Source of the DNA: [Borrelia] tanukii
Lineage (GTDB): Bacteria > Spirochaetota > Spirochaetia > Borreliales > Borreliaceae
Assembly: GCF_030436345.1 (NCBI RefSeq)
Contig: NZ_CP124038.1
Location: forward strand, 434,001-498,000
DNA length: 64,000 bases
Direction: 5' to 3'
Of this stretch, positions 15,399-26,017 are shown piece by piece. Numbering within the stretch: position 1 is the first letter of the stretch; each line of letters starts with the position of its first letter. The position numbers and the translations under genes were made by a program. Under the pieces are notes generated by a model. That model was given only the letters and a program-made list of their open reading frames with translations. It did no database searches and was not told the DNA's origin.

Positions 15399-15504
15399 CA
15401 TACATGAAATGCTCAAATATTTAAAAACTACTCTAAGTATTATTGTTTTTACCATTTATGTTTTAAAATATAAAAATAAAACCAAATAAAAAGAGAAAAT
15501 TTAT

Positions 15505-16257
15505 ATGAAAATAATATCTGTAATCAATCAAAAAGGAGGCGTAGGAAAAACCACAAGCGCCATTAATATTTCTTATTCAATGACTCTGCTTGATAAAAAA
15601 ATTCTTCTAATAGATATTGATTCACAAGGAAACTCTACTAGCGGCACAAACACCTCAGAACATACAGCTGAAAACTCAAGTTACGAACTTATTAATAAAA
15701 AAATAAAGGTCAAGCCTTTAAATCATTTTAAATTAGACATAATTCCATCTAGTATTAAATTAGCTTTACTTGAAAAGGAATTGATAAATGAACTTTCAAG
15801 AGAAAATTTTTTAAAAAATGCATTAACGCTGTATGAAAAAGATAAGTATGATTTTATTATTATCGATTGCCCTCCCACACTTTCAATATTAACTATAAAT
15901 GCTCTTATTGCAAGCAATTACTTGCTAATACCAATCGAAACAGAATTTTTTGCATTTGAGGGTATAAATCAACTAATAGACACAATAAATACCGTAAAGC
16001 AAATAAATAAAAATTTAGAAATTACTGGTGTTTTCATAAACAAATACGATATAAGAAACAAAAGCAAAGAAAAATATGTAAGCTCGTTAAAAAAAGTTTT
16101 TAAAGAAAAGCTTTTAAATACAAAAATAAGAAAGAATATAACTATTTCAAAATCTCAAGAAGCAAAAATGCCTGTATATGAATATGACAAAGAAAGTAAT
16201 GCTGCAAAAGACTTCTTAGAGCTCTCAAAAGAGATAATAAACAAAATTAAGGAATAA
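15505..16257 (+). CDS. parA: Chromosome partition ATPase ParA
   Basis: 250-residue Walker-type partition ATPase that forms DNA-bound gradients driving origin copies apart. The deviant Walker A KGGVGKTTS is at residues 10-18 with the signature Lys10, Walker A' is LIDIDSQGNST, and Walker B is FIIIDCPPTLS. Length matches the Borrelia plasmid ParA family (PF32), so this is the chromosomal counterpart. It is followed after two bases by parZ, and parB, parS and gyrA come next. Ribosome site AAAAAGAGAAAA is modest. Confidence 0.93.
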   Translation: MKIISVINQKGGVGKTTSAINISYSMTLLDKKILLIDIDSQGNSTSGTNTSEHTAENSSYELINKKIKVKPLNHFKLDIIPSSIKLALLEKELINELSRENFLKNALTLYEKDKYDFIIIDCPPTLSILTINALIASNYLLIPIETEFFAFEGINQLIDTINTVKQINKNLEITGVFINKYDIRNKSKEKYVSSLKKVFKEKLLNTKIRKNITISKSQEAKMPVYEYDKESNAAKDFLELSKEIINKIKE

Positions 16258-16259
16258 CT

Positions 16260-16973
16260 ATGTCTGATAATCTAGAAACTTTAATGTTTCTAATGGGAAA
16301 AAAATTAGAAACATCTTCAAACAATTTAGAAAATGTCGAAAAAAAAGAAATTATTTCAATTGAAAGAAAAAATTTTGACTACACAAAGCTAGATAAAGAT
16401 CTTGCTGATTTTTTAAAAACAAAGCAGTATGAAATTTTCAATATCTTTAATAATACTTATACAAAAATTGGAAAAATACTTAAAGAAACTCAAGATAAAT
16501 TAAAAGGGAATAATCAATATAACGGACTTTTTTATCAATGGTTCAAAAGTATGGGATTTAAAAAAGATAAGGTTTACGCTTTAATATCAAGATATAATCT
16601 GCTTATCGAAAATTCCGACAAGCAACTCACTATAGAAAAATTACCATTATCATTATCATATGAAATATCTAAAAAATCTTGCCCTTCTATTTTAAAAACC
16701 GAAGTTCTAAATGGCAAAATAAATTCTTTAAAAGAATTTAAAATTGTTTATAAAAAAAGTTTTGATTTAAAGGGCGCAGACAAATCATTGCTTAAGAAAG
16801 ATAAAAAATATGAAAAAGATATAAAAGAAACATTGGATTTCATATTAAAAAATATAAAAGAATTTAAAAATATTGAATTTAATAAATTAAACCAAGAAAA
16901 CTTAAAATTATTTTTTTACTATATCTTGGAAATAAAGAAAAAAATAAAATATATTAAAAATAATTCTATCTAA
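16260..16973 (+). CDS. parZ: ParZ, ParA partner resembling plasmid partition proteins
   Basis: 237-residue basic protein, read with parA as one operon (2-base gap). The central part YNGLFYQWFKSMGFKK...YNLLIEN and the EKLPLSLSYEISKK block resemble Borrelia plasmid partition proteins (PF49/PF50-type, Plasmid_parti). From published work on Lyme Borrelia I recall that the gene directly after chromosomal parA encodes ParZ, a DNA-binding protein that works with ParA in origin segregation in place of ParB. The symbol rests on that position. The C-terminus is Lys-rich, which fits DNA binding. Confidence 0.75.
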   Translation: MSDNLETLMFLMGKKLETSSNNLENVEKKEIISIERKNFDYTKLDKDLADFLKTKQYEIFNIFNNTYTKIGKILKETQDKLKGNNQYNGLFYQWFKSMGFKKDKVYALISRYNLLIENSDKQLTIEKLPLSLSYEISKKSCPSILKTEVLNGKINSLKEFKIVYKKSFDLKGADKSLLKKDKKYEKDIKETLDFILKNIKEFKNIEFNKLNQENLKLFFYYILEIKKKIKYIKNNSI

Positions 16974-17241
16974 ATTTAAAACTACACTAATAAGTATAAA
17001 TACTATATATATTCTTATTGTTCATTTTGAAAATATTAGATTGTTTTTTTACTTTTAAATTTAACTATAAATAACAAAATATAAACTTTATCCTTCATTT
17101 AAAGCTTAAGATTTATTTATAAAAACTAAATAATTTTAAAACAAACTTAAAAAATTTACGCATTGTAACAAATACCTAAAAACAAAAATTCTTATAAAAT
17201 TAAGAAAAGTTATTTTACAATCTTTAAATTATAAAAACAAT
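16974..17241. other. 268-base noncoding spacer between parZ and parB
   Basis: AT-rich convergent spacer; no gene, clear terminator or parS-like palindrome seen. It could carry ParZ-binding sites, but none is evident by eye. Confidence 0.4.
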
Positions 17242-18024
17242 TTAGCCAATATGGCCAAAAAAGGAAACAATCCTTCTTAAATCACCTGCTGTAAAATACT
17301 CTATTTCTATTTTACCTTTATCTTGATTCCCTTTAATATCTATTTTTGTTTGAATTTTATCAAATAAAAATTCTTTTATATTGCTCAAAAAAGGATCTTG
17401 TTCCAATTTACTTTTTTTTACTATAGATTTATAAAAATTTTTAACATATTTTTCTGCATCTCTTACAGAAAAATTTTTTTTAAGTATCATTAAATAAAGA
17501 TTATACCTATCTTGCTTATCTTTTAATGATAAAATAACTTTCGCATGCCCAAAAGAAATTTCTTTTCTATGAATTGCATTTAATATTTCTTGCTCAAGAT
17601 CCAAGATTCTAACCAAATTTGAGATATAGGCTCTACTTTTACCAATTTTTTCAGATAAATCTTTTTGAGTTAAAGAATATTTATTCATTACATTTTTATA
17701 GGCATAGGCTTCCTCAACAGGCGTAAAATTTTCTCTTTGAATATTCTCAACCAAAGGCATAAAATCTCTACAAGATTCTTTAATATCAACTTCTATAACA
17801 GGAATATTTGTCATTTGGATAAGTTTAGCAGCCCTAAACCTTCTTTCTCCTACTATTATTTTATATCTCTCATTTGTTTTACAAACAATTATGGGTTGCA
17901 AAATTCCATTTTCTTTTATCGAAATACTTAACTCTTCTAATTCAACAAGACTAACAGATTTTCTTGGCTGATCATTATCAATATCTAAAAGTTGAATATC
18001 TATCATTTTAAAAACTCCATCCAT
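17242..18024 (-). CDS. parB: Chromosome partition protein ParB (Spo0J)
   Basis: 260-residue ParB-family CTPase clamp that loads at parS. N-terminal positions hold DQPRK and ENGILQPIIV, then the ParB/CTP box GERRFRAAKLI (about residues 78-88), ENIQRENFTPVEEA, and a helix-turn-helix LTQKDLSEKIGKSRAYISNLVRILDL that reads parS. The gene is convergent with parA-parZ rather than co-transcribed with them, unusual for par loci. The GGAGG 10 bases before the first ATG supports that start; an ATG at residue 7 is possible. Confidence 0.92.
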   Translation of the reverse strand: MDGVFKMIDIQLLDIDNDQPRKSVSLVELEELSISIKENGILQPIIVCKTNERYKIIVGERRFRAAKLIQMTNIPVIEVDIKESCRDFMPLVENIQRENFTPVEEAYAYKNVMNKYSLTQKDLSEKIGKSRAYISNLVRILDLEQEILNAIHRKEISFGHAKVILSLKDKQDRYNLYLMILKKNFSVRDAEKYVKNFYKSIVKKSKLEQDPFLSNIKEFLFDKIQTKIDIKGNQDKGKIEIEYFTAGDLRRIVSFFGHIG

Positions 18025-18089
18025 ATTATCAGAACCTCCTACAACACAAAATTTTACCAGGTTATAATATTGAATTACAATTTAAGAAT

Positions 18090-18120
18090 AAAAAAAAAGA
18101 ATGCTCCACGTGGAACATTC
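18090..18120 (-). terminator. gyrA intrinsic terminator formed by the parS palindrome
   Basis: Downstream of gyrA on the minus strand, a 22-base palindrome (18120-18099) can fold into a hairpin with at least 9 pairs including one U-G. It is followed at once by nine T residues (18098-18090). This is a textbook Rho-independent terminator, 23 bases past the gyrA stop, and it is built from the parS sequence. Confidence 0.75.
18102..18117. promoter_or_regulatory. parS centromere site
   Basis: TGCTCCACGTGGAACA matches the bacterial parS consensus TGTTCCACGTGGAACA at 15 of 16 positions. It lies between parB and gyrA, about 6 kb from the probable origin, where ParB would nucleate. The palindrome extends to 18099-18120 with one mismatch. 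Confidence 0.88.
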
Positions 18121-18142
18121 TTAAATAAGAAAAACCAATTCT

Positions 18143-20575
18143 TCATTTAATAAATTTTGAAACAGAAATCAAGCTGTCATTATCTAAAAATAATACTTGA
18201 ATTCCTCTAGCATCTTTACCTTGTTCAGATACTTTTCCAGCTACTGTTCTTAAAGCTTTTGAACGTTTACTTACAAGCAAGATTTCATCATTCTCTGAAA
18301 CTGCTATAGCATCAACAACACTACCCGCTTTTTTATCAGACTTTTTATAACTAGTATAACCAGTGGCCCCTCTTTTAAGCTCAGATATTTTAGAAATGCT
18401 TAATCTTTTTCCATACCCATTCTCAGAAATAATCAAAAGATAAGGATTTTCTCTAACTGCCAAAAATTTAACAAACAAATCGCCTTCTTTTAATTTCATT
18501 CCACAAACACCCTGGGTACCTCTATTAGTAAGCCTAACATCTCTTGAATTAAATATAAATGCACTACCCTTTTTAGAAAGACAAATTACTTTTTCATCTT
18601 TAAAAACAATCTCTGCACTTGTAACAAAATCTTTATCATTAAGTTTAATAACAATAACACCTCGTGACTTTACTGTTTTAAAATCCGTAGATTCAAATCT
18701 AGCTATCTTTCCACTTGCAGTTGTAAGCAATAAATAGGCATCCTCAGTAAAATCTTTACTATTCTTAATAGTCAAGATTTCTTCCCGATCTCCCAAATTA
18801 ATAAGCTCATTAATATTTTGCCCCTTTGAAGCTCTTGAAGAATCTTTTATTTCATAAGCATTGATTACATAAAGCTTTCCTTCATTTGAAATCATAAACA
18901 AATAATCATGAGTATTAACACACAAAGCAATAACAATCTCATCTCCATCATTAAGATCAAAAGAACTGAGACCTTTTCCTCCCGTGCCTTGCAATTTATA
19001 CTCATTTTGTGAAAGTCTTTTAAGGAAACCTTTCTTTGTAAGCATAACAACAATATTTTCTTTTTGAATTAAATCCGACATACTAGTTTTTAAAACCTCC
19101 TCATCATAAATTATTTTAGTTCGACGTTCATCGCCAAATTTCAAACCTAAATTTATAGTTTCTTCTCTTATAATATTAATAATCCTTACTGGATTCAAGA
19201 GAATATCTTCATAATCTTTTATTAAGCTTAAAAGCACATTAAGCTCCTCTTCAAGCTTATAAATCTCAAGAGCTGTAAGTTTTTGCAATTTCATATCAAG
19301 AACTGAATTAGCCTGAATCTCTGAAAGGCCAAAATTTACAACAAGTCTTTCCTTTGCATCTTTTGCTAATTTAGATGATTTAATAATCTTAATAACCTCA
19401 TCTATATTATTTAAAGCAATATTCAATCCCTCAAGAACATGTGCTTTCTCTTTTGCCTTCCTCAAGTCAAATTCAATACGTCTTTCGATAATATTTTTTC
19501 TATGCTTAATAAATTCAAATAATAATTCTTCCAAATTCAACTGCTTGGGAATACCATCAACAAGAGCCAAATTATTTATACTAAAATGCTTTTTAAATTC
19601 AGTATATTCATAAAGCAAATTCATAATAACATGGGGATCGAACCCTCTTTTAACTTCAAGAACTATTCTAATGCCTTCTCGATCAGACTCATCTCTTATA
19701 TCTAAAAGTCCTTCTAGCTTTTCTTCTTTTGCCAAAAACGCAACTTTCATAAGAAGTGCAGATTTATTTACTGTATAAGGTATTTCTGTAACAATTATAG
19801 CATTTCTATCTTCTGTTCTTTCTTCAATATGATATTTTGCCCTAATAACAACACTTCCCTTGCCAGTTTTGTATGCTTTAATTAAATTATCATTGTAAAC
19901 AATCTCTCCAAAAGTTGGAAAATCAGGACCTTTAACTATCTTAAGCAAATCAAACATAGAAGCATTCTCATTATCCAACATATAAACAATAGCATCACAA
20001 ATTTCTCTTAAATTGTGAGGTGCCATATTAGTAGCCATTCCAACAGCAATTCCACTAGAGCCATTTACCAAAAGAAATGGAAATGATGAGGGCATAATCT
20101 CAGGCTCAGTTAAAGAATCGTCATAATTAGGCTTAAAATTAACGGTTTCTTTGTCTATATCCTTAACAATATATTCTGTTATTCTTTCCATTTTAGCTTC
20201 AGTATATCGCATAGCAGCAGGCGGATCTCCATCAATAGATCCAAAATTTCCCTGTCCACGTATTACAGGATATCTAAGTGAAAAATCTTGAGCAAGCCTT
20301 ACAAGAGCATCATAAATTGATTGATCTCCATGAGGATGATATTTCCCAAGAACATCACCTACTATTCTTCCAGCTTTTTTAAAAGCTTTATCAGATCGAA
20401 GTCCCATTTCATACATGGAATAAAGTATTCTCCTATGAACTGGCTTAAGACCATCTCTTACATCTGGAAGAGCTCTGGAAACAATAACTGACATTGCATA
20501 ATTCAAATAAGAAGTCTTTATTTCATCTTCTATCTTAATATTTAATATTTGTTCTTTATCTTCTCCAACTGCCAT
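18143..20575 (-). CDS. gyrA: DNA gyrase subunit A
   Basis: 810-residue breakage-reunion subunit of DNA gyrase. The catalytic Tyr124 lies in AAMRYTEAKM, and the quinolone region reads GKYHPHGDQSIYDALVR. C-terminal beta-pinwheel blades follow, and the gyrase box appears as QGTGGKG. The frame opens upstream with GTG TTG ATG. The GGAG ribosome site lies 5 bases before the ATG at 20575, so that start is used. It follows gyrB by 11 bases, forming a gyrB-gyrA operon. Position 85, equivalent to E. coli Ser83, is Gln. Confidence 0.97.
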   Translation of the reverse strand: MAVGEDKEQILNIKIEDEIKTSYLNYAMSVIVSRALPDVRDGLKPVHRRILYSMYEMGLRSDKAFKKAGRIVGDVLGKYHPHGDQSIYDALVRLAQDFSLRYPVIRGQGNFGSIDGDPPAAMRYTEAKMERITEYIVKDIDKETVNFKPNYDDSLTEPEIMPSSFPFLLVNGSSGIAVGMATNMAPHNLREICDAIVYMLDNENASMFDLLKIVKGPDFPTFGEIVYNDNLIKAYKTGKGSVVIRAKYHIEERTEDRNAIIVTEIPYTVNKSALLMKVAFLAKEEKLEGLLDIRDESDREGIRIVLEVKRGFDPHVIMNLLYEYTEFKKHFSINNLALVDGIPKQLNLEELLFEFIKHRKNIIERRIEFDLRKAKEKAHVLEGLNIALNNIDEVIKIIKSSKLAKDAKERLVVNFGLSEIQANSVLDMKLQKLTALEIYKLEEELNVLLSLIKDYEDILLNPVRIINIIREETINLGLKFGDERRTKIIYDEEVLKTSMSDLIQKENIVVMLTKKGFLKRLSQNEYKLQGTGGKGLSSFDLNDGDEIVIALCVNTHDYLFMISNEGKLYVINAYEIKDSSRASKGQNINELINLGDREEILTIKNSKDFTEDAYLLLTTASGKIARFESTDFKTVKSRGVIVIKLNDKDFVTSAEIVFKDEKVICLSKKGSAFIFNSRDVRLTNRGTQGVCGMKLKEGDLFVKFLAVRENPYLLIISENGYGKRLSISKISELKRGATGYTSYKKSDKKAGSVVDAIAVSENDEILLVSKRSKALRTVAGKVSEQGKDARGIQVLFLDNDSLISVSKFIK

Positions 20576-20586
20576 CAACACTCCAA

Positions 20587-22506
<1,920 letters not shown>

Positions 22507-22617
22507 TTAATCAAAATCTAGACATAGATAAATTCTACATTTAAAAAAATAATATCTACTACATACAAAGTACCAAAAATTTTTAAAAATTCACAAACAA
22601 TTTAAATAGAATCCTAA

Positions 22618-22644
22618 TTTAACATTATACTATATAATGTTAAA
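22618..22644. promoter_or_regulatory. Perfect palindrome over the dnaA promoter
   Basis: TTTAACATTATA (22618-22629) and TATAATGTTAAA (22633-22644) are perfect inverted 12-base arms around a three-base centre. The right arm contains TATAAT (22633-22638), a consensus -10 box 38 bases before the dnaA start; no good -35 box is seen. The arrangement suggests an operator for dnaA, or a shared one for dnaA and gyrB. The binding protein is unknown. Confidence 0.6.
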
Positions 22645-22675
22645 AGTATAGTACTAAAACCAACAAGGACAAAAA

Positions 22676-24133
22676 ATGGAAAAATCAAAAAATATATGGA
22701 GCTTGATTTTAACAGAAATAAAAAAAGAACTCTCGGAAGAAGAATTTTATGTTTGGTTTGAAAATTTGTGCTTTTTAGAATCAATAGGTGACAATATTCA
22801 AATATCTACTCCAAATTTATTTCACAAAAATCAAATAGAAAAAAGATTTACAAAAAAAATTAAAGAAATTCTTATAAAAAATGGCTACAATAACACAGTC
22901 ATTGTATTTACAGATCAACCACCTAAAACCTATTCTAGCAAACAAGAAAACGAAAAAACAACTTTTAACGAAACTTTTCCAAATTTAGACAAGCTCAAAG
23001 GAAACACACTCTCTAAAGAACCAATTCAAAGCATTAAAGATCGTATAAAAATGTATATCAAAAAAGAAGAAGGACCTACAAATTTTAAAAACCCATTTCT
23101 CAAAAAAAGATATACATTTGAAAATTTTATTATAGGACCAAATAATAAACTTGCATACAACGCCAGCTTATCAATCTCAAAAAATCCAGGGAAAAAATAT
23201 AATCCGTGTTTAATTTACGGCGGAGTTGGACTTGGAAAAACACATTTGCTTCAAAGCATAGGAAATAAAACAGAAGAATTGCATCACAACCTCAAGATAT
23301 TATACGTTACTGCTGAAAATTTTTTAAATGAATTTGTAGAAAGCATAAAAACACATGAAACAAAAAAATTTAAAAAAAAATATAGATACTTAGACATGTT
23401 ACTTATAGACGATATTCACGACTTACAAAAAAAAGAAGGCATACAAGAAGAGCTTTTTCACACATTTAATGCCCTTTATGAAGACAATAAACAATTGGTA
23501 TTCACATGTGACCGACCTCCTTCTGAACTTACAAATTTTACAGATCGATTAAAAAGCAGATTCACAAGAGGACTAAATGTTGATATATCAAAACCCAATT
23601 TTGAACTCAGAGTAGCTATTATTGAAAAAAAAGCAGAAGAAGATGGTATAAAGGTCCCTAAAAATATACTCAATTTGGTTGCCCAAAAAGTTACAACAAA
23701 TGTAAGAGACCTTGAAGCTGCTGTGACAAAACTAAAAGCATATATAGATTTGGAAAATATAGAAATTGACATTGATATTGTTGAGAAAATAATCAAAGAA
23801 ATAATAATTTACGAAAAAGAAACAACCAACGAACCAAGCAGTAAAATCAATATCGAAAATATAAAAAAAATACTCTTAAGAGAGCTAAAAATTGCACATA
23901 AAGACATTGAGGGGCATAGTAAAAAACCAGAGATAACAAAAGCTAGGCATATTTATGCGTACCTTTTGAGGAATTTTACAGAGCTATCAACAGTTGAAAT
24001 TGGAAAAATTATTGGAGGGAAAACCCATTCAACAGTGCTTTATTCGATAAATAAAATAGATAAAGACAGAAATAATGACAAAGAAATTAACAATTTAATC
24101 ACAGAACTTATGAACAAAATAAAAAAAAATTAA
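22676..24133 (+). CDS. dnaA: Replication initiator DnaA
   Basis: 485-residue AAA+ initiator that binds origin boxes and melts DNA. Domain I is at residues 1-85, with a short linker; the AAA+ core has Walker A GGVGLGKTHLL and Walker B LLIDDIHDL. Domain IV has the signature EITKARHIYAYLLRNFTELS and the recognition helix GGKTHSTVLYSI. The family's FIANFLKGK-like segment is absent. Plus-strand codon use here is A/C-rich, unlike dnaN just downstream, so the gene lies on the left replichore and is read against its fork. Confidence 0.97.
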   Translation: MEKSKNIWSLILTEIKKELSEEEFYVWFENLCFLESIGDNIQISTPNLFHKNQIEKRFTKKIKEILIKNGYNNTVIVFTDQPPKTYSSKQENEKTTFNETFPNLDKLKGNTLSKEPIQSIKDRIKMYIKKEEGPTNFKNPFLKKRYTFENFIIGPNNKLAYNASLSISKNPGKKYNPCLIYGGVGLGKTHLLQSIGNKTEELHHNLKILYVTAENFLNEFVESIKTHETKKFKKKYRYLDMLLIDDIHDLQKKEGIQEELFHTFNALYEDNKQLVFTCDRPPSELTNFTDRLKSRFTRGLNVDISKPNFELRVAIIEKKAEEDGIKVPKNILNLVAQKVTTNVRDLEAAVTKLKAYIDLENIEIDIDIVEKIIKEIIIYEKETTNEPSSKINIENIKKILLRELKIAHKDIEGHSKKPEITKARHIYAYLLRNFTELSTVEIGKIIGGKTHSTVLYSINKIDKDRNNDKEINNLITELMNKIKKN

Positions 24134-24374
24134 ACCTATTTGAAAAATCAAAAATTCTTTTAAACAATTAAAACAAGTAATTTATCAAAAATCCAACAAA
24201 AAATAACCTACAATTCAACAAGATAATTCTTTATACTGCATAACATTAAATACAATTAAACAATTAAACAGAGACTTACTACTATTACTATTATAAATAT
24301 CTATGAAAAATAAAAATGCAAAATCTATGAAAACTTACAGAGATAAAATGTAATAAAATATATAAGGAGGCATC
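24134..24374. other. Probable chromosomal origin oriC
   Basis: 241-base AT-rich spacer between dnaA and dnaN, the known origin location in Borrelia. By eye the plus strand is A/C-rich to its left and G/T-rich to its right. It contains TTATCAAAA (24182-24190; 7 of 9 to TTATCCACA), repeats of CAATTAAA, a tract TTACTACTATTACTATTA (24276-24293), and two copies of ATCTATGAAAA. No box perfectly matches the E. coli DnaA consensus. Confidence 0.7.
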
Positions 24375-25535
24375 ATGCTAAATAACACATTTTTTATTTG
24401 CGAAACAAATCAAATTACAAGTGAGATAGAAAAAGCAAAGGGAATAATATTGAATAGAAATATGAATGACATTTGGAGTGCATTGTTAATTGAAGTGAAA
24501 AGATCTAATCTCATAATTAAATCAACAGACAGAAATATATTTTTTGAAAGCACAATTCCGATTATTTCAGAAACAGATTTTAAGGTATTAATTAATGCCT
24601 CAAATTTTTATGATGCAGTAAAAGCATTTAGTTTTTACAAGAAAATTAAAATAGTTTTTAATGAAAATAACAGCAAATTGGAAATTATGGGAGAATTAAA
24701 AGATGAAAAAGAAGAAGAGTATGTAGATCATTTAAAAGAACCTACCTTTTCACACGAAGAAATAGAAAATTACAATTATGATATGATTAACGAAGATTAC
24801 ACTTTTGAAATCGAAGTAAAACAAAAATCTCTTAAAAAAATAATAAACAGAATAGCTTTTTCAGCGCATTTTGATGAATCCAAGAATGTATTAAATGGTG
24901 TTTATTTTACAAAAGATGAAGATTCTAAGTTACTGCTTGTTTCTACTAATGGGCACAGGATGTCTATTTGCAAAACAGAAGTCATAGTTGAAGAAAATGT
25001 AAATTTCATAGTTCCTGTAAAAATATTTAACTTTTTAAAACATCTTATGTCAGGAGAAGGTATAGTTAAAGTAAAGTCTTCGGATAAAAAATTTTATGTT
25101 GAATTTGATAATTATAAAATAGCTTGCAGTTTGATTAGCGGCAATTATCCTGATTATAAAAGCATTATACCCAAAGAACAAAAAAATAAATCTTTGGTTT
25201 CTCTAGGCATTTTAAAAGATAGACTTACAAGAGTCAATTTATATGTTGACAAGTCAAAAAAGTTAGTTTTAACTTTTTCTGAATTTCAATTAAAACTTCT
25301 TGGAGAAGATTTAATTACTGGAAGAAAAGGTGAATTTTTTATTAAAAATCCGAACTATTTGTATGATGGGGCAGATGAGGTTATGGCTATTAATATTTCA
25401 TATTTTGTTGAAGCTATTAGTGTTTTTGAAACTTCAAAGATAGAAATACAATTTAATTCAGGGAATGTATTAAAATTGAGTGAACCTGAAAATTTTGATT
25501 TTACACACTTGATAATGCCGATGTCTTTGGGTTGA
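24375..25535 (+). CDS. dnaN: DNA polymerase III beta sliding clamp
   Basis: 386-residue clamp that encircles DNA and holds the replicative polymerase. Three repeated clamp domains are visible, with landmark segments NGVYF, LLLVSTNGHRMSICKTEV, SGNYPDYKSIIPKE and the C-terminal FTHLIMPMSLG. The length is typical. Start is an ATG after a strong AAGGAGG (spacing 5). It is the first gene on the right replichore. In many bacteria recF follows; none is here. Confidence 0.96.
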   Translation: MLNNTFFICETNQITSEIEKAKGIILNRNMNDIWSALLIEVKRSNLIIKSTDRNIFFESTIPIISETDFKVLINASNFYDAVKAFSFYKKIKIVFNENNSKLEIMGELKDEKEEEYVDHLKEPTFSHEEIENYNYDMINEDYTFEIEVKQKSLKKIINRIAFSAHFDESKNVLNGVYFTKDEDSKLLLVSTNGHRMSICKTEVIVEENVNFIVPVKIFNFLKHLMSGEGIVKVKSSDKKFYVEFDNYKIACSLISGNYPDYKSIIPKEQKNKSLVSLGILKDRLTRVNLYVDKSKKLVLTFSEFQLKLLGEDLITGRKGEFFIKNPNYLYDGADEVMAINISYFVEAISVFETSKIEIQFNSGNVLKLSEPENFDFTHLIMPMSLG

Positions 25536-25626
25536 AGTAAACTATTAATGTGATTTTGAGTATTAAAATAAGTTTTTCTAAAGTTTATTCAATATTGTTT
25601 TTTGCATTGCGGTATAAAAAGTTACT

Positions 25627-25926
25627 ATGAATGATTCTTCTTTTAAAAAAATAGATAATGTTCTTAAAGATTATTTAGAATCTAATTTGCTTGTTAATAA
25701 AAAAATAAGTTCAAAATTATTGATTGCTGATAAATGGAATCAAATTTTTGAGGCTTTATCAGCTGATGTTAAATTTTTAGATTTTAAAAATGAACAGGTC
25801 CTTTTTGTTGAGGTAAGTAATTCAAGTATTTTGTATAGCATATCAATCAATAAGTCAAAGATAATAAATTCAATAAAAGGATTAACAGGGATTAAAATAA
25901 TAGATATAAAGGTTTTAGTAAAGTAA
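25627..25926 (+). CDS. DUF721/DciA-like protein, candidate helicase loader
   Basis: 99-residue protein with the DUF721/DciA layout: an N-terminal helix, W-N-Q-I-F near residue 37, then hydrophobic strands LDFKNEQVLFVEVSNSSILYSI and KSKIINSI with the C-terminal IKIIDIKVLVK. DciA loads or stimulates the replicative helicase DnaB in bacteria without DnaC/DnaI. Its place directly after dnaN beside the origin, as in other spirochaetes and actinobacteria, strongly supports this. The sequence is short and divergent, so the assignment is partly from context. Confidence 0.7.
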   Translation: MNDSSFKKIDNVLKDYLESNLLVNKKISSKLLIADKWNQIFEALSADVKFLDFKNEQVLFVEVSNSSILYSISINKSKIINSIKGLTGIKIIDIKVLVK

Positions 25927-25932
25927 TTATTA

Positions 25933-25961
25933 TTGACAATCGCATTTATATGCTATACCAT
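25933..25961 (+). promoter_or_regulatory. Promoter of rpmH-rnpA-yidC-jag
   Basis: TTGACA at 25933-25938, then TATACC (25954-25959, preceded by TGC as in extended -10 promoters, spacer 15) or TACCAT (25956-25961, spacer 17). It lies about 57 bases before rpmH. Confidence 0.55.
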
Positions 25962-26017
25962 GGTAGTGTTCAATTTGCAGCTTATTAGCGGGAAATTGTT
26001 TTTAATGGAGGAGCGTT

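Noticed and set aside
24182-24190. TTATCAAAA as a definite DnaA box
   Set aside because: It matches only 7 of 9 positions and such sequences are frequent at this AT content, so it is kept only as a weak hint.
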